A stretch of 43,119 bases of DNA from Comamonadaceae bacterium (GCA_947476285.1 CANJPU010000049.1:1-43119); one strand, 5' to 3'; shown: positions 1 through 8,025, counted from the stretch's first letter. The notes: generated from the sequence alone by a model not told the origin. Program-made: numbers and translations.

Positions 1-1
1 C

Positions 2-15
2 TTGATTATAGTCAA
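2..15. promoter_or_regulatory. Candidate FNR/ANR binding site
   Basis: The bases TTGAT-TATA-GTCAA match the FNR/ANR consensus TTGAT-N4-ATCAA at 9 of 10 positions. It lies at the window edge, so it could serve a gene to the left or the oxidase-like gene starting at 269. The surrounding stretch is clearly more AT-rich than the coding DNA. That an oxidase-related gene follows makes oxygen control plausible, but this is inference from a single motif. Confidence 0.45.
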
Positions 16-61
16 TAAATTGCTACTTGCAAACTTGTTTAGTGACTACACAAGTGAGTAC

Positions 62-86
62 AAAAAAGACTGCACTCGGCAGTCTT
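62..86 (-). terminator. Hairpin, terminator-like on the minus strand
   Basis: AAGACTGC (66-73) pairs perfectly with GCAGTCTT (79-86) around a 5-nt loop. On the minus strand the stem is followed by six T (62-67 read in reverse), the form of an intrinsic terminator. No minus-strand gene is visible to its right, so it may instead be a bidirectional terminator of an upstream gene outside the window or a leader hairpin. The rest of 1-268 shows no gene. Confidence 0.4.
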
Positions 87-268
87 GCATGGCTACAGGG
101 GTGGAAAAATGCGATTTAGAGGCTCAAATATGGGAGGAACTTCGGGCTAAAAACGCAGGCCGCACAAGCTACCGCCCGAAGCTTCGGGGCAAGGCGTCTG
201 ATGTGCGGCCTGTTCGTGCCCGCATGCTCTGTGGGCCGTTTCATTTCAAAATTAATGAGGGGAAATTC

Positions 269-634
269 ATGGGCAATCGTTTTTTGCGTCTGGCAGTGAT
301 CTATGTGCTGATTGGGATCACGATGGGCATCGTCATGGCCGCAAGCCATGACTACACACGGAGGCCAGTTCATGCCCATGTCAATCTTCTGGGCTGGGCC
401 AGCATGGCGCTGTTCGGGCTTTGGTACCGCAGTGCGCCGGCCGCTGGTGAGACCCGCTTGGCCAAGCTGCATTTCTGGATTCACAATATCGCGCTGCCGA
501 TCCAGATGGCCACCCTGACCATGTATGTCTACGAGAACAAGGCCATTGAGCCGGTGCTGGCCTTGGCTTCCATCGTGATGGGCATCGGCTTCATCTTGTT
601 CGCCATCAACCTCTGGAAGCACACCGGGGACTAG
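269..634 (+). CDS. Small cytochrome-oxidase subunit I-like membrane protein
   Basis: A 121-residue protein with about four hydrophobic segments (roughly 8-28, 44-62, 74-94 and 98-116). The segment RPVHAHVNLLGW resembles the His-containing helix of cbb3-type oxidase subunit I and NorB proteins, where histidines bind haem. At 121 residues it is far too short for a full oxidase (over 450), so it is a stand-alone homologue of one part of that fold, a family often annotated as cytochrome-c oxidase-like or hypothetical. The start at 269 follows a clear GAGGGGA ribosome site; the frame is open further upstream but that part has no membrane character. A candidate FNR/ANR box lies about 250 bp upstream. 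Haem binding is not proven. Confidence 0.75.
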   Translation: MGNRFLRLAVIYVLIGITMGIVMAASHDYTRRPVHAHVNLLGWASMALFGLWYRSAPAAGETRLAKLHFWIHNIALPIQMATLTMYVYENKAIEPVLALASIVMGIGFILFAINLWKHTGD

Positions 635-722
635 CCGAATTCAGTCCAAAGCCGGGCGCGTCCCCTGGCGTGATGGGGCGCCAACATATATGATGCATTT
701 TGCGTGCAAGGAGACAAGCAAA

Positions 723-1334
723 GTGCAGGAACAGATCTACGAGGTTGCAAGCCCTGTGGGAAGTCCTTCGGCCCAAGGCAAGCGCTTGGCGCCGCGGCTT
801 GACACGCTGGAAGGCAAGACGATTGGCATCATCTGGAACGGCAGTTTCAGGGGCGAGGTGAGCTTTCCCATCATCGCGGACATGCTGCGTCAGCGCTTTC
901 CCACAGTCACGGTGATCCCCTACACCGAGTTGCCTTTGCTCACCGTGTCATCGTTGCAGCCATCAAAGAAAGCTGAATCACTCGAAGCCGTGCGGGCCGC
1001 GCTGGTGCAACGGCGCTGCGATGCGGTGATCACCGGCAATGGCTTCTGAGGGACTTGCACACCGGCCGCGTTGCGGCCGGCCATGATGGCCGAGAGCATT
1101 GGCATCCCTTCGGTGACGGTTGTGTCCACCAGTTTTTATGCGCTGTCGCAGCAATTGGCAGCGGCCGAGGGCCTGGCGCATATGCGCGTGGCGGTGTACC
1201 CGGGCACCATCAGCATCGAAACCGATGCAGTGGTGCAAGAGAACATCGCGCGCCAGACGATAGGCCAGATCATCGCGGGCCTGACTGGCACGCTGGATGC
1301 CTCAGGCGACGACAAGGGCGTACACGTCCAATGA
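723..1334 (+). CDS. UGSC-family protein, probable selenoprotein (in-frame TGA at 1047-1049)
   Basis: The frame is open from the GTG at 723 (AAGGAGA at 708-714, good spacing) to the TGA at 1332, interrupted only by TGA at 1047-1049. Read through, it gives 203 residues with residue 109 at the TGA. Both sides match one family: LAPRLDTLEGKTIGIIWNG before it, CDAVITGNGF directly before, and GTCT followed by GIPSVTVV after. In the UGSC family as I know it, the motif is UGSC or CGSC, so the TGA falls exactly at the Sec/Cys position; the third residue here is Thr (UGTC). A perfect stem with a G-first loop follows at 1062-1080, as expected of a bacterial SECIS. It overlaps the next gene by ATGA. The function is unknown; a U-x-x-C pair suggests thiol redox chemistry. 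The alternative is a nonsense-mutated gene. No sel genes are in the window. An upstream ATG at 690 lacks a ribosome site. Confidence 0.75.
1062..1080 (+). promoter_or_regulatory. Candidate bacterial SECIS hairpin
   Basis: CCGGCCGC (1062-1069) pairs perfectly with GCGGCCGG (1073-1080) around the loop GTT. Twenty nucleotides separate the TGA (1047-1049) from the loop. Known bacterial SECIS elements lie immediately downstream of UGA, have a small apical loop with G in its first two positions, usually followed by U, and the loop about 16-37 nt away. All of these hold here. The stem is GC-rich, so chance formation in a GC-rich genome has to be weighed. Confidence 0.6.
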
Positions 1335-2407
1335 AGGCAATCGCATTCTCAGGCAGCTTCGATGACGTCAACCGGCACTTCGAGGAGAAGGGCTGGAGCG
1401 ATGGTCTTCCGATCGTTCCGCCCACTTGGGACAAGATCGAGCAGTTTCTGCAAGTGGTGGGCCGGGCCGGCGATGAGGAGGTGGCGGTACTGCCCCCGGC
1501 CAATCTGCGCGCAAGCCTGCAGAGCATTGCCGCCAACGGCATCATGGCCGGATGCAGGCCGCAGCACATGCCCCTGTTGGTTGCGGCGGTGGAGGCCATC
1601 GCCGACACGCGATTCAATCTGGCGCAGATTGGCACCACCGCTGGATACAACCCATTCCTCATCATCAATGGCCCGGCGATCGGAAAGCTCGGCCTCGAAT
1701 ACGGCACCGGTCTGATCTCGCGCGGCGCCAATGTGGCCATTGGCCGAGCGCTGGGCCTGATCGTGCGCAACATCGCTGGCTACCGTCCGGCGGAGCAACA
1801 GATGGGCACCTTCGGCTACCTCTTGCCCTTTGTGCTGGCCGAAGATGAAGAGGGCTCGCCCTGGGAGCCTTTCCATGTCGAGCGCGGGTTTGACAAAGCG
1901 GCGAGCACAGTGACGGCTGGCGGCACATTCAATTGGGGATCGCAGATCTTCCCCAGCGGCCCTGAGCCAGAAGGCCTGTTGCGGGCGATTGCCTACCAGA
2001 TGGTCAAGGATGTCAATCTCATGTTGTCCGCGCGCTTCTCGCGCTTGCAGATGATGACGGTGGTGATCAATCCCAGCGTGGCCCAGACCATTGCGCAAGG
2101 CGGCTACAGCAAGCAAGATGCGGCGGACTATCTCTTTCACCACGCGCGGGCCTCGATGGAAGATGTGGTGTTCGAATCCAAGTACGCGGACCCGGGCGGC
2201 GGAGGTACCTCCACCCGCCAACTGATAGAGCGCGGCCGCGGTACGCCGCGCGAATGGATAGACCTGGGCCGCCCCAACGACACCGTGCCGGTGATGGCCT
2301 ACCCCGGAGCGATACACATTGTTGTCTGCGGCGACCGCACCCGCAACAAGGCGATGACGCTGTACGGTGTGTACTCGACACCTTCGATCAAAGAAATGCG
2401 AATGTAG
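1331..2407 (+). CDS. UGSC-associated hypothetical protein
   Basis: A 358-residue protein starting at ATG 1331, overlapping the stop of the UGSC gene (ATGA), which implies translational coupling. I recognise motifs of an uncharacterised family that I recall near or fused to UGSC proteins: GWSDGLPIVPPT (21-32), IMAGCRPQHMPLL (71-83) with Cys75, a LIINGPAIGKLG segment and SPWEPFHVERGF. No signal peptide or membrane segment is seen, so it is probably cytoplasmic. Cys75 is a candidate partner for the Sec or Cys of the upstream protein. The ribosome site is weak (AAGGG about 15 nt upstream), consistent with coupling. The biochemical function is not known to me. Confidence 0.75.
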   Translation: MKAIAFSGSFDDVNRHFEEKGWSDGLPIVPPTWDKIEQFLQVVGRAGDEEVAVLPPANLRASLQSIAANGIMAGCRPQHMPLLVAAVEAIADTRFNLAQIGTTAGYNPFLIINGPAIGKLGLEYGTGLISRGANVAIGRALGLIVRNIAGYRPAEQQMGTFGYLLPFVLAEDEEGSPWEPFHVERGFDKAASTVTAGGTFNWGSQIFPSGPEPEGLLRAIAYQMVKDVNLMLSARFSRLQMMTVVINPSVAQTIAQGGYSKQDAADYLFHHARASMEDVVFESKYADPGGGGTSTRQLIERGRGTPREWIDLGRPNDTVPVMAYPGAIHIVVCGDRTRNKAMTLYGVYSTPSIKEMRM

Positions 2408-2447
2408 TTCGCTGCCCTGGCTGATACAACAAGTAGGAGACATGCAC

Positions 2448-3437
2448 ATGAAGACCTTCGCAACGCCCACCCGCAATCTGTTTGCCGCCGTGGTGCTCAT
2501 GGCACTGGCCTGGGCTGCTGGCGCGCAGCAGGCATTCCCCAACAAGCCGATCAGGCTGCTCACGCCTTATGCGCCGGGTGGCTCTACCGATGTGGTCTCG
2601 CGCATCGTCGCGCCCGAGCTGGCCAAGTTGCTGGGCGTGTCTGTGGTGGTGGAGAACATGGCCGGTGCCAATGGCAACATCGCTTTGAGTTATCTCACAC
2701 GGGCGCCGGCCGATGGCCACACCGTGCTGATCACCTCCACCAGCCCCATCGTCATCAATCCGCACACTTACCCCAACGCACCCCATGATGCCTTGAGGGA
2801 TTTCACGCCTATCTCGTTGGTTGCCAACACCGAAAGTGCGATTGTGGTGAACCCGGCAGTGCCGGCCACCAACCTGAAAGAGCTGATTGACTTGTCAAAG
2901 CAAAGGCCAGTCTTCTTTGGCATCTCTGGGCTGGGCGGTCAGCCTGAGATGATCATTCGAAAGATCAACAAAGACACCGGCGCGAAGTTTGAACTGGTGC
3001 CTTTCGCCGGCGGCGGGCCAGCCATCACCGGCGCACTTGGCGGCCATGTGGATGCGGTGCTCAACGACGTGGGCAGCAGCCTGGTGCCCATGCTGGCCAC
3101 CGGCAAGTTGCGCGGCTTGGTGGTGCTTGACCCCAAGGACAAGTCGGAGTTTCTGCCCGGCACCACGACCTCCAGTGCGCAGGGCTTTCCCCGCTATGTG
3201 AGCTATAGCTGGCTGTTCCTGCTGGGCCCGCCAGGCATGCCCGCACAAACCGCCGAGCGGCTGCGCAAGGCCATGGCCGACGTGCTGGCGCAGGAGGACA
3301 TCGCGCAGAAGTTCAAGACCAATGCGCTGATACCTGCGCCTTCCAGATCTGCAGGCGAAGCCAGGGAATTCATCTCGCAGCAAAATGATTTCTTCCGCAC
3401 CATGCAGAGAGAAACAGGCGTGCGGGTGACGCAGTAA
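2448..3437 (+). CDS. Bug-family (TctC) tripartite tricarboxylate transporter binding protein
   Basis: A 329-residue periplasmic binding protein. The signal peptide (1-26) ends at a likely AGA|QQ cleavage site. The Bug hallmarks follow: FPNKPIRLLTPYAPGGSTDVVSR (about 30-52; the PGGSTD loop binds a carboxylate in solved Bug proteins) and the ADGHT segment near residue 90. I chose ATG 2448 because AGGAGA (2435-2440) is 7 nt upstream; the ATG at 2442 is too close. It probably shares a transcript with the UGSC pair. No TctA or TctB membrane component is nearby, as is common in Burkholderiales, where Bug proteins outnumber transporters. The ligand is unknown, probably a small organic acid. Confidence 0.9.
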   Translation: MKTFATPTRNLFAAVVLMALAWAAGAQQAFPNKPIRLLTPYAPGGSTDVVSRIVAPELAKLLGVSVVVENMAGANGNIALSYLTRAPADGHTVLITSTSPIVINPHTYPNAPHDALRDFTPISLVANTESAIVVNPAVPATNLKELIDLSKQRPVFFGISGLGGQPEMIIRKINKDTGAKFELVPFAGGGPAITGALGGHVDAVLNDVGSSLVPMLATGKLRGLVVLDPKDKSEFLPGTTTSSAQGFPRYVSYSWLFLLGPPGMPAQTAERLRKAMADVLAQEDIAQKFKTNALIPAPSRSAGEAREFISQQNDFFRTMQRETGVRVTQ

Positions 3438-3439
3438 GC

Positions 3440-4078
3440 TCAAGCCAGCTTCTGGCCCGCATCCTTTGCGCCTCTCGGCGTGCGCGGCATCGGGGCCATG
3501 GTGACTATCTCGCCTAGGCTGGCATAGTTGGGCCCGCCCAGGCGGCACACTGGGTCGAGGCTGCGGGTGTCGACCTTGCCGTTCTGCAAGAGGCCTTCGC
3601 GCAGATGAAAGCACAGCACCTCGCCGACGAAAAACTCCGAGCCTTGTTCACCGAAGGGCAGCACCTGGTGCAGCCGGCATTCCATGCTAACTGGCACATC
3701 CGCCAGGCGCGGTGTGGCGATCAGCGTTGATGCGGCAGTGGCCAGGCCCAGCAGTTCGACTTCGCTGACCTCGGGTGGATGTTCGGCGCTGCTCAGGTGA
3801 ATCTGCTGGGTCTGGGACATCTGGCCGATGTTCACCACATACTCGCCGCGCGCCAGGATGTGGTTGGCTGTGTCCTTGCGTGCCTTCACCTTGCGCCCGA
3901 ATGTCACGCCTAACATCGGCGGCTTGTTCGAGACAAAAGTGAAACAGGAAAACGGCGCCAGGTTCACCTGACCTTGCGGGCCGAGCGTGGTGATCCATGC
4001 GACGGGGCGCGGCACGACCACCCCGCACAGCAGTTTGTAGATGGCGTCGGCCTCTAATGTGGCGGGATCGATGTACAT
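3440..4078 (-). CDS. Flavin reductase family protein (FMN-binding split barrel)
   Basis: A 212-residue cytoplasmic protein with the split-barrel flavin reductase pattern: GVVVPRPVAWITT (19-31), NLAPFSCFTFVSNKPPMLGVTF (39-60) and later GEYVVNIG. Relatives bind FMN and either reduce it with NAD(P)H for a partner monooxygenase or act as simple flavin-binding oxidoreductases. No two-component monooxygenase is seen in the window, so its partner is unclear. It is last in a minus-strand group after the Bug gene (15 bp gap) and converges on the Bug gene ending at 3437, with only 2 bp between the stop codons. Confidence 0.85.
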   Translation of the reverse strand: MYIDPATLEADAIYKLLCGVVVPRPVAWITTLGPQGQVNLAPFSCFTFVSNKPPMLGVTFGRKVKARKDTANHILARGEYVVNIGQMSQTQQIHLSSAEHPPEVSEVELLGLATAASTLIATPRLADVPVSMECRLHQVLPFGEQGSEFFVGEVLCFHLREGLLQNGKVDTRSLDPVCRLGGPNYASLGEIVTMAPMPRTPRGAKDAGQKLA

Positions 4079-4093
4079 AGATATGTGTCGGAC

Positions 4094-5089
4094 CTAATCA
4101 AGTTTGATGTTCGCGTCCTTGATGATCTTGGCCCACTTGGGCGCATCGGTGCGAAGCACGTTGCTGAATTCTTCGGGTGAGCTGCCCAGCGCGGACAGAC
4201 CCAGCGCACTGAAGCGCTCTGACACGTCAGGCAGCCGCACGATGCGTGCAGTTTCCGCTGACAGCTTGCGCACCACATCAGGCGAGGTGCCGGCCGGCAC
4301 GAACAGCCCGAACCAGCCATTGGGCTCGAAGCCGGCAAAGCCCGCTTCCACCAAGGTGGGCACATCGGGCAGAAAGCTCGCGCGCTGCGAGCCGGTGATG
4401 CCCAGCGGCCGCAGCTTGCCACCCGCAAGTTGCGGCCGCGCCGAGCCCATGTCGATGAAGGCGGCGGTCACCTGCCCGCTGATCAGATCGGTGATGGCTG
4501 GCGCAGCGCCCTTGTAGGGCACGTGGGTGAGCTTGAGGCCGGCGCGCATGTTGAACAGCTCGCCATGCAAGTGCGGTGATGTGCCGTTGCCAAAGGATGC
4601 AAAGCTGTAGGCTTGCGGATTGGCCTTGGCCAACGCGATGAACTCCGCCAGGTTGTTGGCCGCAATGCTGGTGGGCACCAGCAGCAGGCTTTGCGAATAC
4701 GCAAGCTGCGAGACCGGCAAGAAATCCTTGAAGGGGTCGTAGGGTAGTTTGGGGTTGAGCGCCAGCGTCTGGATCATGGCGGTGATACCCACCAGCACCG
4801 TGTGCCCGTCCGGTGGCGACTTGGCCACAAAGTCGCTGCCGATGACACCGCCGGCGCCCACTCGATTCTCCACCACCACTGGCTGGCCCCAGGCTTGCGA
4901 AAGATGGGTTGCCAAGAGCCGCGCGATCACATCGGTGGAGCCGCCCGCAGGGTACGGCACCACAAATCGAATCGGCTTGGACGGATAGGCACTGGCCTGC
5001 GCGAGGGCGGTGGACGGGCAGGCCATCATGCACGCTGCGAGCCATGCGCACACTGAGAGAAGCTTGCGCCAGATGTGAGGGAAATTCAT
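4094..5089 (-). CDS. Bug-family (TctC) binding protein
   Basis: A 331-residue periplasmic protein with signal peptide 1-30 (ALA|QA) and the motif YPSKPIRFVVPYPAGGSTDVIAR (35-57), followed by PPDGHTVLVG. It ends with the usual alpha-helical C-terminus. GGAGA lies upstream of the ATG. It sits in a minus-strand run with the amidohydrolase, the MaoC-like hydratase and the flavin reductase, so its ligand is probably the substrate of that group or a precursor of it. No TctA/TctB partner is present. It is the second of three Bug proteins here; they differ clearly in sequence and are not recent duplicates. Confidence 0.9.
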   Translation of the reverse strand: MNFPHIWRKLLSVCAWLAACMMACPSTALAQASAYPSKPIRFVVPYPAGGSTDVIARLLATHLSQAWGQPVVVENRVGAGGVIGSDFVAKSPPDGHTVLVGITAMIQTLALNPKLPYDPFKDFLPVSQLAYSQSLLLVPTSIAANNLAEFIALAKANPQAYSFASFGNGTSPHLHGELFNMRAGLKLTHVPYKGAAPAITDLISGQVTAAFIDMGSARPQLAGGKLRPLGITGSQRASFLPDVPTLVEAGFAGFEPNGWFGLFVPAGTSPDVVRKLSAETARIVRLPDVSERFSALGLSALGSSPEEFSNVLRTDAPKWAKIIKDANIKLD

Positions 5090-5122
5090 TTCGGTCTCCG
5101 TGTTTCTTGTCTTGTCTGATGT

Positions 5123-5971
5123 TCAGCCCAGTGTGATCTCTGCCGACAATGCGAGCTTGCCATCGGCGGTGGCCGCCCAGGCGCGGATGTGGTCCGACTC
5201 GGCGCGACCTGCCAGAACGGCGGGTGTGCCATGGAACAGCGGACTCACCCCGCGGTACGCAAGGCGCTTGATCGGCCGCTTCAATTGCGCGGCGCACTGA
5301 TCCATGAGCATCAGCGCCAGCAGCGGGCCATGCACCAGCGCGCCTTCGTAGCCGTCGGCTTCGCGCGCGTACTGTGGGTCAAAATGAATGCGATGGGCGT
5401 TGAAGGTGATCGCTGAGAATCGAAACAGCATGGACAGATCAGCGGTGAAGCTGGTTTGCCATTGCGCATCACCCGGCGCACTCTGGCGCGGCGCGGTCAG
5501 GCTGCGGCGTATGTTGGCCGGGTCGCGGTACAGCATGTCCTGCTCCTCCACGATGGCCACGCCCTGTGCATCGCTGATCTCATGGCGCAGCACCACAAAC
5601 ACCAGATCGCCCGACTTGCCAGACTTTTTGTAGACGGATTTCACCTCGGTCTCGCGACGCACCTGGGACCCCACGGTCAGTGGCCGCAGAAAATCGGTGC
5701 GTCCACCCGCCCACATGCGCCTGGCGTTGGCCACTTCTGGCATGGGTGGGCTGCGCAAGGCGATGCCATCGGGTTTGAGTTGCGATTGCGGCACCGCCGG
5801 CGTGAAGTAAAGCCAGTGCCGGCCCGCAGGCAGCGCGTCACCCGGCGCCGGCGCGGGTTCGTTGCGGTCGAGCAGTGCGGCAAGCTGCACCAGCGCACGT
5901 GCATCGATCACATCGGTGCGCACCTGTCGATCACCCACGCAGCCCTCGGGTGCGATGAGTTCGACCTTCAT
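5123..5971 (-). CDS. MaoC/HTD2-like acyl-CoA hydratase (FAS1-like dehydratase domain)
   Basis: A 282-residue protein. The N-terminal part (about 45-150) fits the FAS1-like dehydratase half seen in HTD2 and mesaconyl-C4-CoA hydratases (MWAGGRTDFLRPLTVG). The C-terminal half has the hot-dog segment RFSAITFNAHRIHFDPQYA, with the N-A-H-R-I-H-D pattern expected for the hydratase active site, then GALVHGPLLALML. The expected reaction is reversible hydration of an enoyl-CoA. Its start overlaps the amidohydrolase stop by 4 nt (ATGA), so the two are translated together. The substrate is unknown; itaconyl- or mesaconyl-type CoA esters are possible. Confidence 0.8.
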   Translation of the reverse strand: MKVELIAPEGCVGDRQVRTDVIDARALVQLAALLDRNEPAPAPGDALPAGRHWLYFTPAVPQSQLKPDGIALRSPPMPEVANARRMWAGGRTDFLRPLTVGSQVRRETEVKSVYKKSGKSGDLVFVVLRHEISDAQGVAIVEEQDMLYRDPANIRRSLTAPRQSAPGDAQWQTSFTADLSMLFRFSAITFNAHRIHFDPQYAREADGYEGALVHGPLLALMLMDQCAAQLKRPIKRLAYRGVSPLFHGTPAVLAGRAESDHIRAWAATADGKLALSAEITLG

Positions 5972-6840
5972 GTGGCGCCCCCCGGTCCTATCGGCGGCAG
6001 GCCGATCAAGGCAGCCAGATTGTCATGCAGGAACAGACGCTGCAAGTCGGGGCTAAAGCCAAGCTGGTCGAACTTCTGGAAATAGCGGTCGTAGGAGATG
6101 TAGGGCCAATTGGTGCCGAAGATCACCTTGCGTTTGCCGCGCGTCTTGGCGAATTGCACAAAGGCCTGGGGCCAGTGGTCGGGCGCATGGCCGCAACTGC
6201 TGATGTAGACATTGGGGTGCTTGAGCGCCATTGCGACCATCTCTTGTTCCCAGGGCCAGCCGATGTGCCCGCCGATGATCTTGAGGCTGGGAAAGTCCAG
6301 TGCGACACGGTCCAGGTGGATAGGCCGACCCGGCTCGGAGGCCATCAGCCCCGCCGTGTGTCCCACCTGCGTCCAGATCGGGACATTCAACTCACAGCAC
6401 TTGGCATAGATCGGATAGAAGCGCCTGTCGTGAGGCGCAAGGTCCACCGCGTAGGGAAACAGTTTGACGAAAGCAAAGCCCAGTTCGGTGACGCAGCGGG
6501 TGATCTCGTTCACGCATTCCATCACATCGCGCAATGGATCGACAGCGGCCCCCGGCACGATGCGGCCGGGAAAGCGCTTGGCCAGATCGGCGACCCAGTC
6601 GTTTTCGACATGAAGGCCATTGACTCGGCGCGAATCGGCACCGCTGACCAGAGCGGCTTGAACATTGACACGATCCATCTGCGCGATCATGTCCTCGGTG
6701 GGTATGCCCTCGTCGAGCACTTCCTCGCGGCCGAAAATCTCGCGGAAGATGTGGCGGTATTCAGGTAGCCGGCCGTAGCGAAGGGCGATCTCGCGCGGGA
6801 TCGGCCTGACGCTCACGTCGAGCGCGGGGATGCTGGGCAT
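5968..6840 (-). CDS. Amidohydrolase-2 family TIM-barrel protein with altered metal site
   Basis: A 290-residue cytoplasmic protein related to ACMSD, gamma-resorcylate decarboxylase and other amidohydrolase-2 enzymes. Two usual histidines remain: His161 (TQVGHTAG) and His192 (IIGGHIGWPWEQE). The N-terminal metal motif H-x-H is replaced: the strand reads ALDVSVRPIP, with Ser10 and Arg12 where histidines are expected. The late Asp is Asn244 (FGTNWP), which I recall in some subfamilies. The enzyme may use a changed metal site or none. AAGGAGA precedes the ATG. It is the first gene of the minus-strand group with the hydratase, Bug and flavin reductase genes. The reaction is unknown: hydrolysis, decarboxylation or hydration are all possible. 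Confidence 0.8.
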   Translation of the reverse strand: MPSIPALDVSVRPIPREIALRYGRLPEYRHIFREIFGREEVLDEGIPTEDMIAQMDRVNVQAALVSGADSRRVNGLHVENDWVADLAKRFPGRIVPGAAVDPLRDVMECVNEITRCVTELGFAFVKLFPYAVDLAPHDRRFYPIYAKCCELNVPIWTQVGHTAGLMASEPGRPIHLDRVALDFPSLKIIGGHIGWPWEQEMVAMALKHPNVYISSCGHAPDHWPQAFVQFAKTRGKRKVIFGTNWPYISYDRYFQKFDQLGFSPDLQRLFLHDNLAALIGLPPIGPGGAT

Positions 6841-6921
6841 GTGTCTCCTTCGTTGAAGCCGCTCACATCGAGATGGCGCCCGAGTGATGCCTGGGTCGTT
6901 TCATTCTATTGAGACTTTCAC

Positions 6922-7920
6922 TCATCGCGACAACTTTCTTGCCTGATCCTTCCGGCGAGGCTTGCCTTTGCGTGGGGCCTGTGGCCGCCCGCTCGCAGCC
7001 AGCCGGGCACCACGAAACGGCAGGGCGTGCGAAGGCGGGTTCTGGGCGATGAGCTTGAGCAGCAGGGTCACCACTGGCAGCGGTGTCTCGCCGCGCCGCT
7101 TGAGCACCACGAACCTGCGCCGCAGTTGAATGTCCTGCAGCGGCACTGTCGACAGGCCGCAGAGCCGGTAATGCAGCGTTGAAAAACCAGGCGCCACCGA
7201 GATGCCAAACCCATTGGCGATGAGGCCGGCGATGGAATTGTGGTGCTGCATGGCCAGGCCGGTGTCGGCGATGGGCACGGCCGCCAGCAGGGGATTGAGA
7301 ATCTTGCCCAGGCTGCCGGCTGGCTCAAGCTGGATATAGGGTTGGCCCGCCAGATCCTTGAGCCACAGACGCTTGCGCTGCGTCAGTGGATGGTCCGGCT
7401 GACAGACCAGGAAGAAGCGCTCTTCAAAGAGGGGAATGCTTTCGAATTCATCGCTGTGTCCAAGGGTGGGATGCAGCACAAAATCGACCTGACGGTCGCG
7501 CAGCATCTGCCAGCTCTTGTCCAGCTCTGACACATCGAACAGCTGCACCTGCGTGCCGGGCGATGCGTCGCGGAACTTGGCCATGACGGAGGGCATCCAG
7601 TCCATGGTGAGTGCGGGCAACGCTGATACCGCAACCTTGCCTTGCCGGTGCGCAGAGTGGTCGCGCAGCTTGCGAAACAGTGCGTCTGCATTGCCCTGAA
7701 GTTGCTCGGCCAGGGGCAGCAGCAGCTCGCCCTCGGGGGTGAGCGACATGTTGCGCGAGTCGCGGTCGATCAGGCGCACGTCAAGCTGCTCTTCCAGGCG
7801 GGAGATCATCTGGCTGAAGGCCGACTGCGAGACGTTGAATTTCTCGGCCGCTTTTCTGAACTGTCCTTCGGTGGCCAGCGTGGTGAATGCGCGCAGCAGT
7901 CGAAGTGAGAGATCGTTCAT
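6922..7920 (-). CDS. LysR-type transcriptional regulator
   Basis: A 332-residue regulator. The N-terminal winged helix-turn-helix is clear: LRLLRAFTTLATEGQFRKAA then NVSQSAFSQMISRLEEQLDVRLIDR (about 30-54). The effector domain follows from about 90 (GKVAVSALPALTMDWMPSVMAKFRD). I start at ATG 7920 because the domain begins there; the frame is open upstream without family similarity, and the ribosome site is weak. The protein ends in a strongly basic tail of about 30 residues (RKGKPRRKDQARK) beyond the usual LysR end. It is divergent from the Bug/dioxygenase genes and also precedes the amidohydrolase group, so it probably controls one or both. Confidence 0.9.
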   Translation of the reverse strand: MNDLSLRLLRAFTTLATEGQFRKAAEKFNVSQSAFSQMISRLEEQLDVRLIDRDSRNMSLTPEGELLLPLAEQLQGNADALFRKLRDHSAHRQGKVAVSALPALTMDWMPSVMAKFRDASPGTQVQLFDVSELDKSWQMLRDRQVDFVLHPTLGHSDEFESIPLFEERFFLVCQPDHPLTQRKRLWLKDLAGQPYIQLEPAGSLGKILNPLLAAVPIADTGLAMQHHNSIAGLIANGFGISVAPGFSTLHYRLCGLSTVPLQDIQLRRRFVVLKRRGETPLPVVTLLLKLIAQNPPSHALPFRGARLAASGRPQAPRKGKPRRKDQARKLSR

Positions 7921-7935
7921 GATTTCAGCACGATG

Positions 7936-7959
7936 CTTTGAAAAGATTAATTTTACAAG
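7936..7959. promoter_or_regulatory. Possible LysR operator (imperfect inverted repeat)
   Basis: CTTTGAAAA (7936-7944) and TTTTACAAG (7951-7959) form an imperfect inverted repeat (7 of 9 positions) around GATTAA in the divergent gap between the LysR gene and the Bug gene. LysR regulators usually bind AT-rich interrupted palindromes in such gaps. The evidence is positional plus one imperfect repeat. Confidence 0.35.
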
Positions 7960-8025
7960 AGGAACAACGCGCGATAAATTGACATGACAAAAGGTGCCGG
8001 TCCGCCGGTTTGCGCAAGGAGACAC

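Noticed and set aside
690..1049. Stand-alone 119-residue protein ending at the TGA
   Set aside because: Family similarity continues in the same frame after the TGA, and the better ribosome site marks GTG 723.
1349..2563. 404-codon minus-strand open frame
   Set aside because: It lies antisense to the UGSC-associated gene and Bug start, has no family pattern, and is a product of GC-rich codon use.
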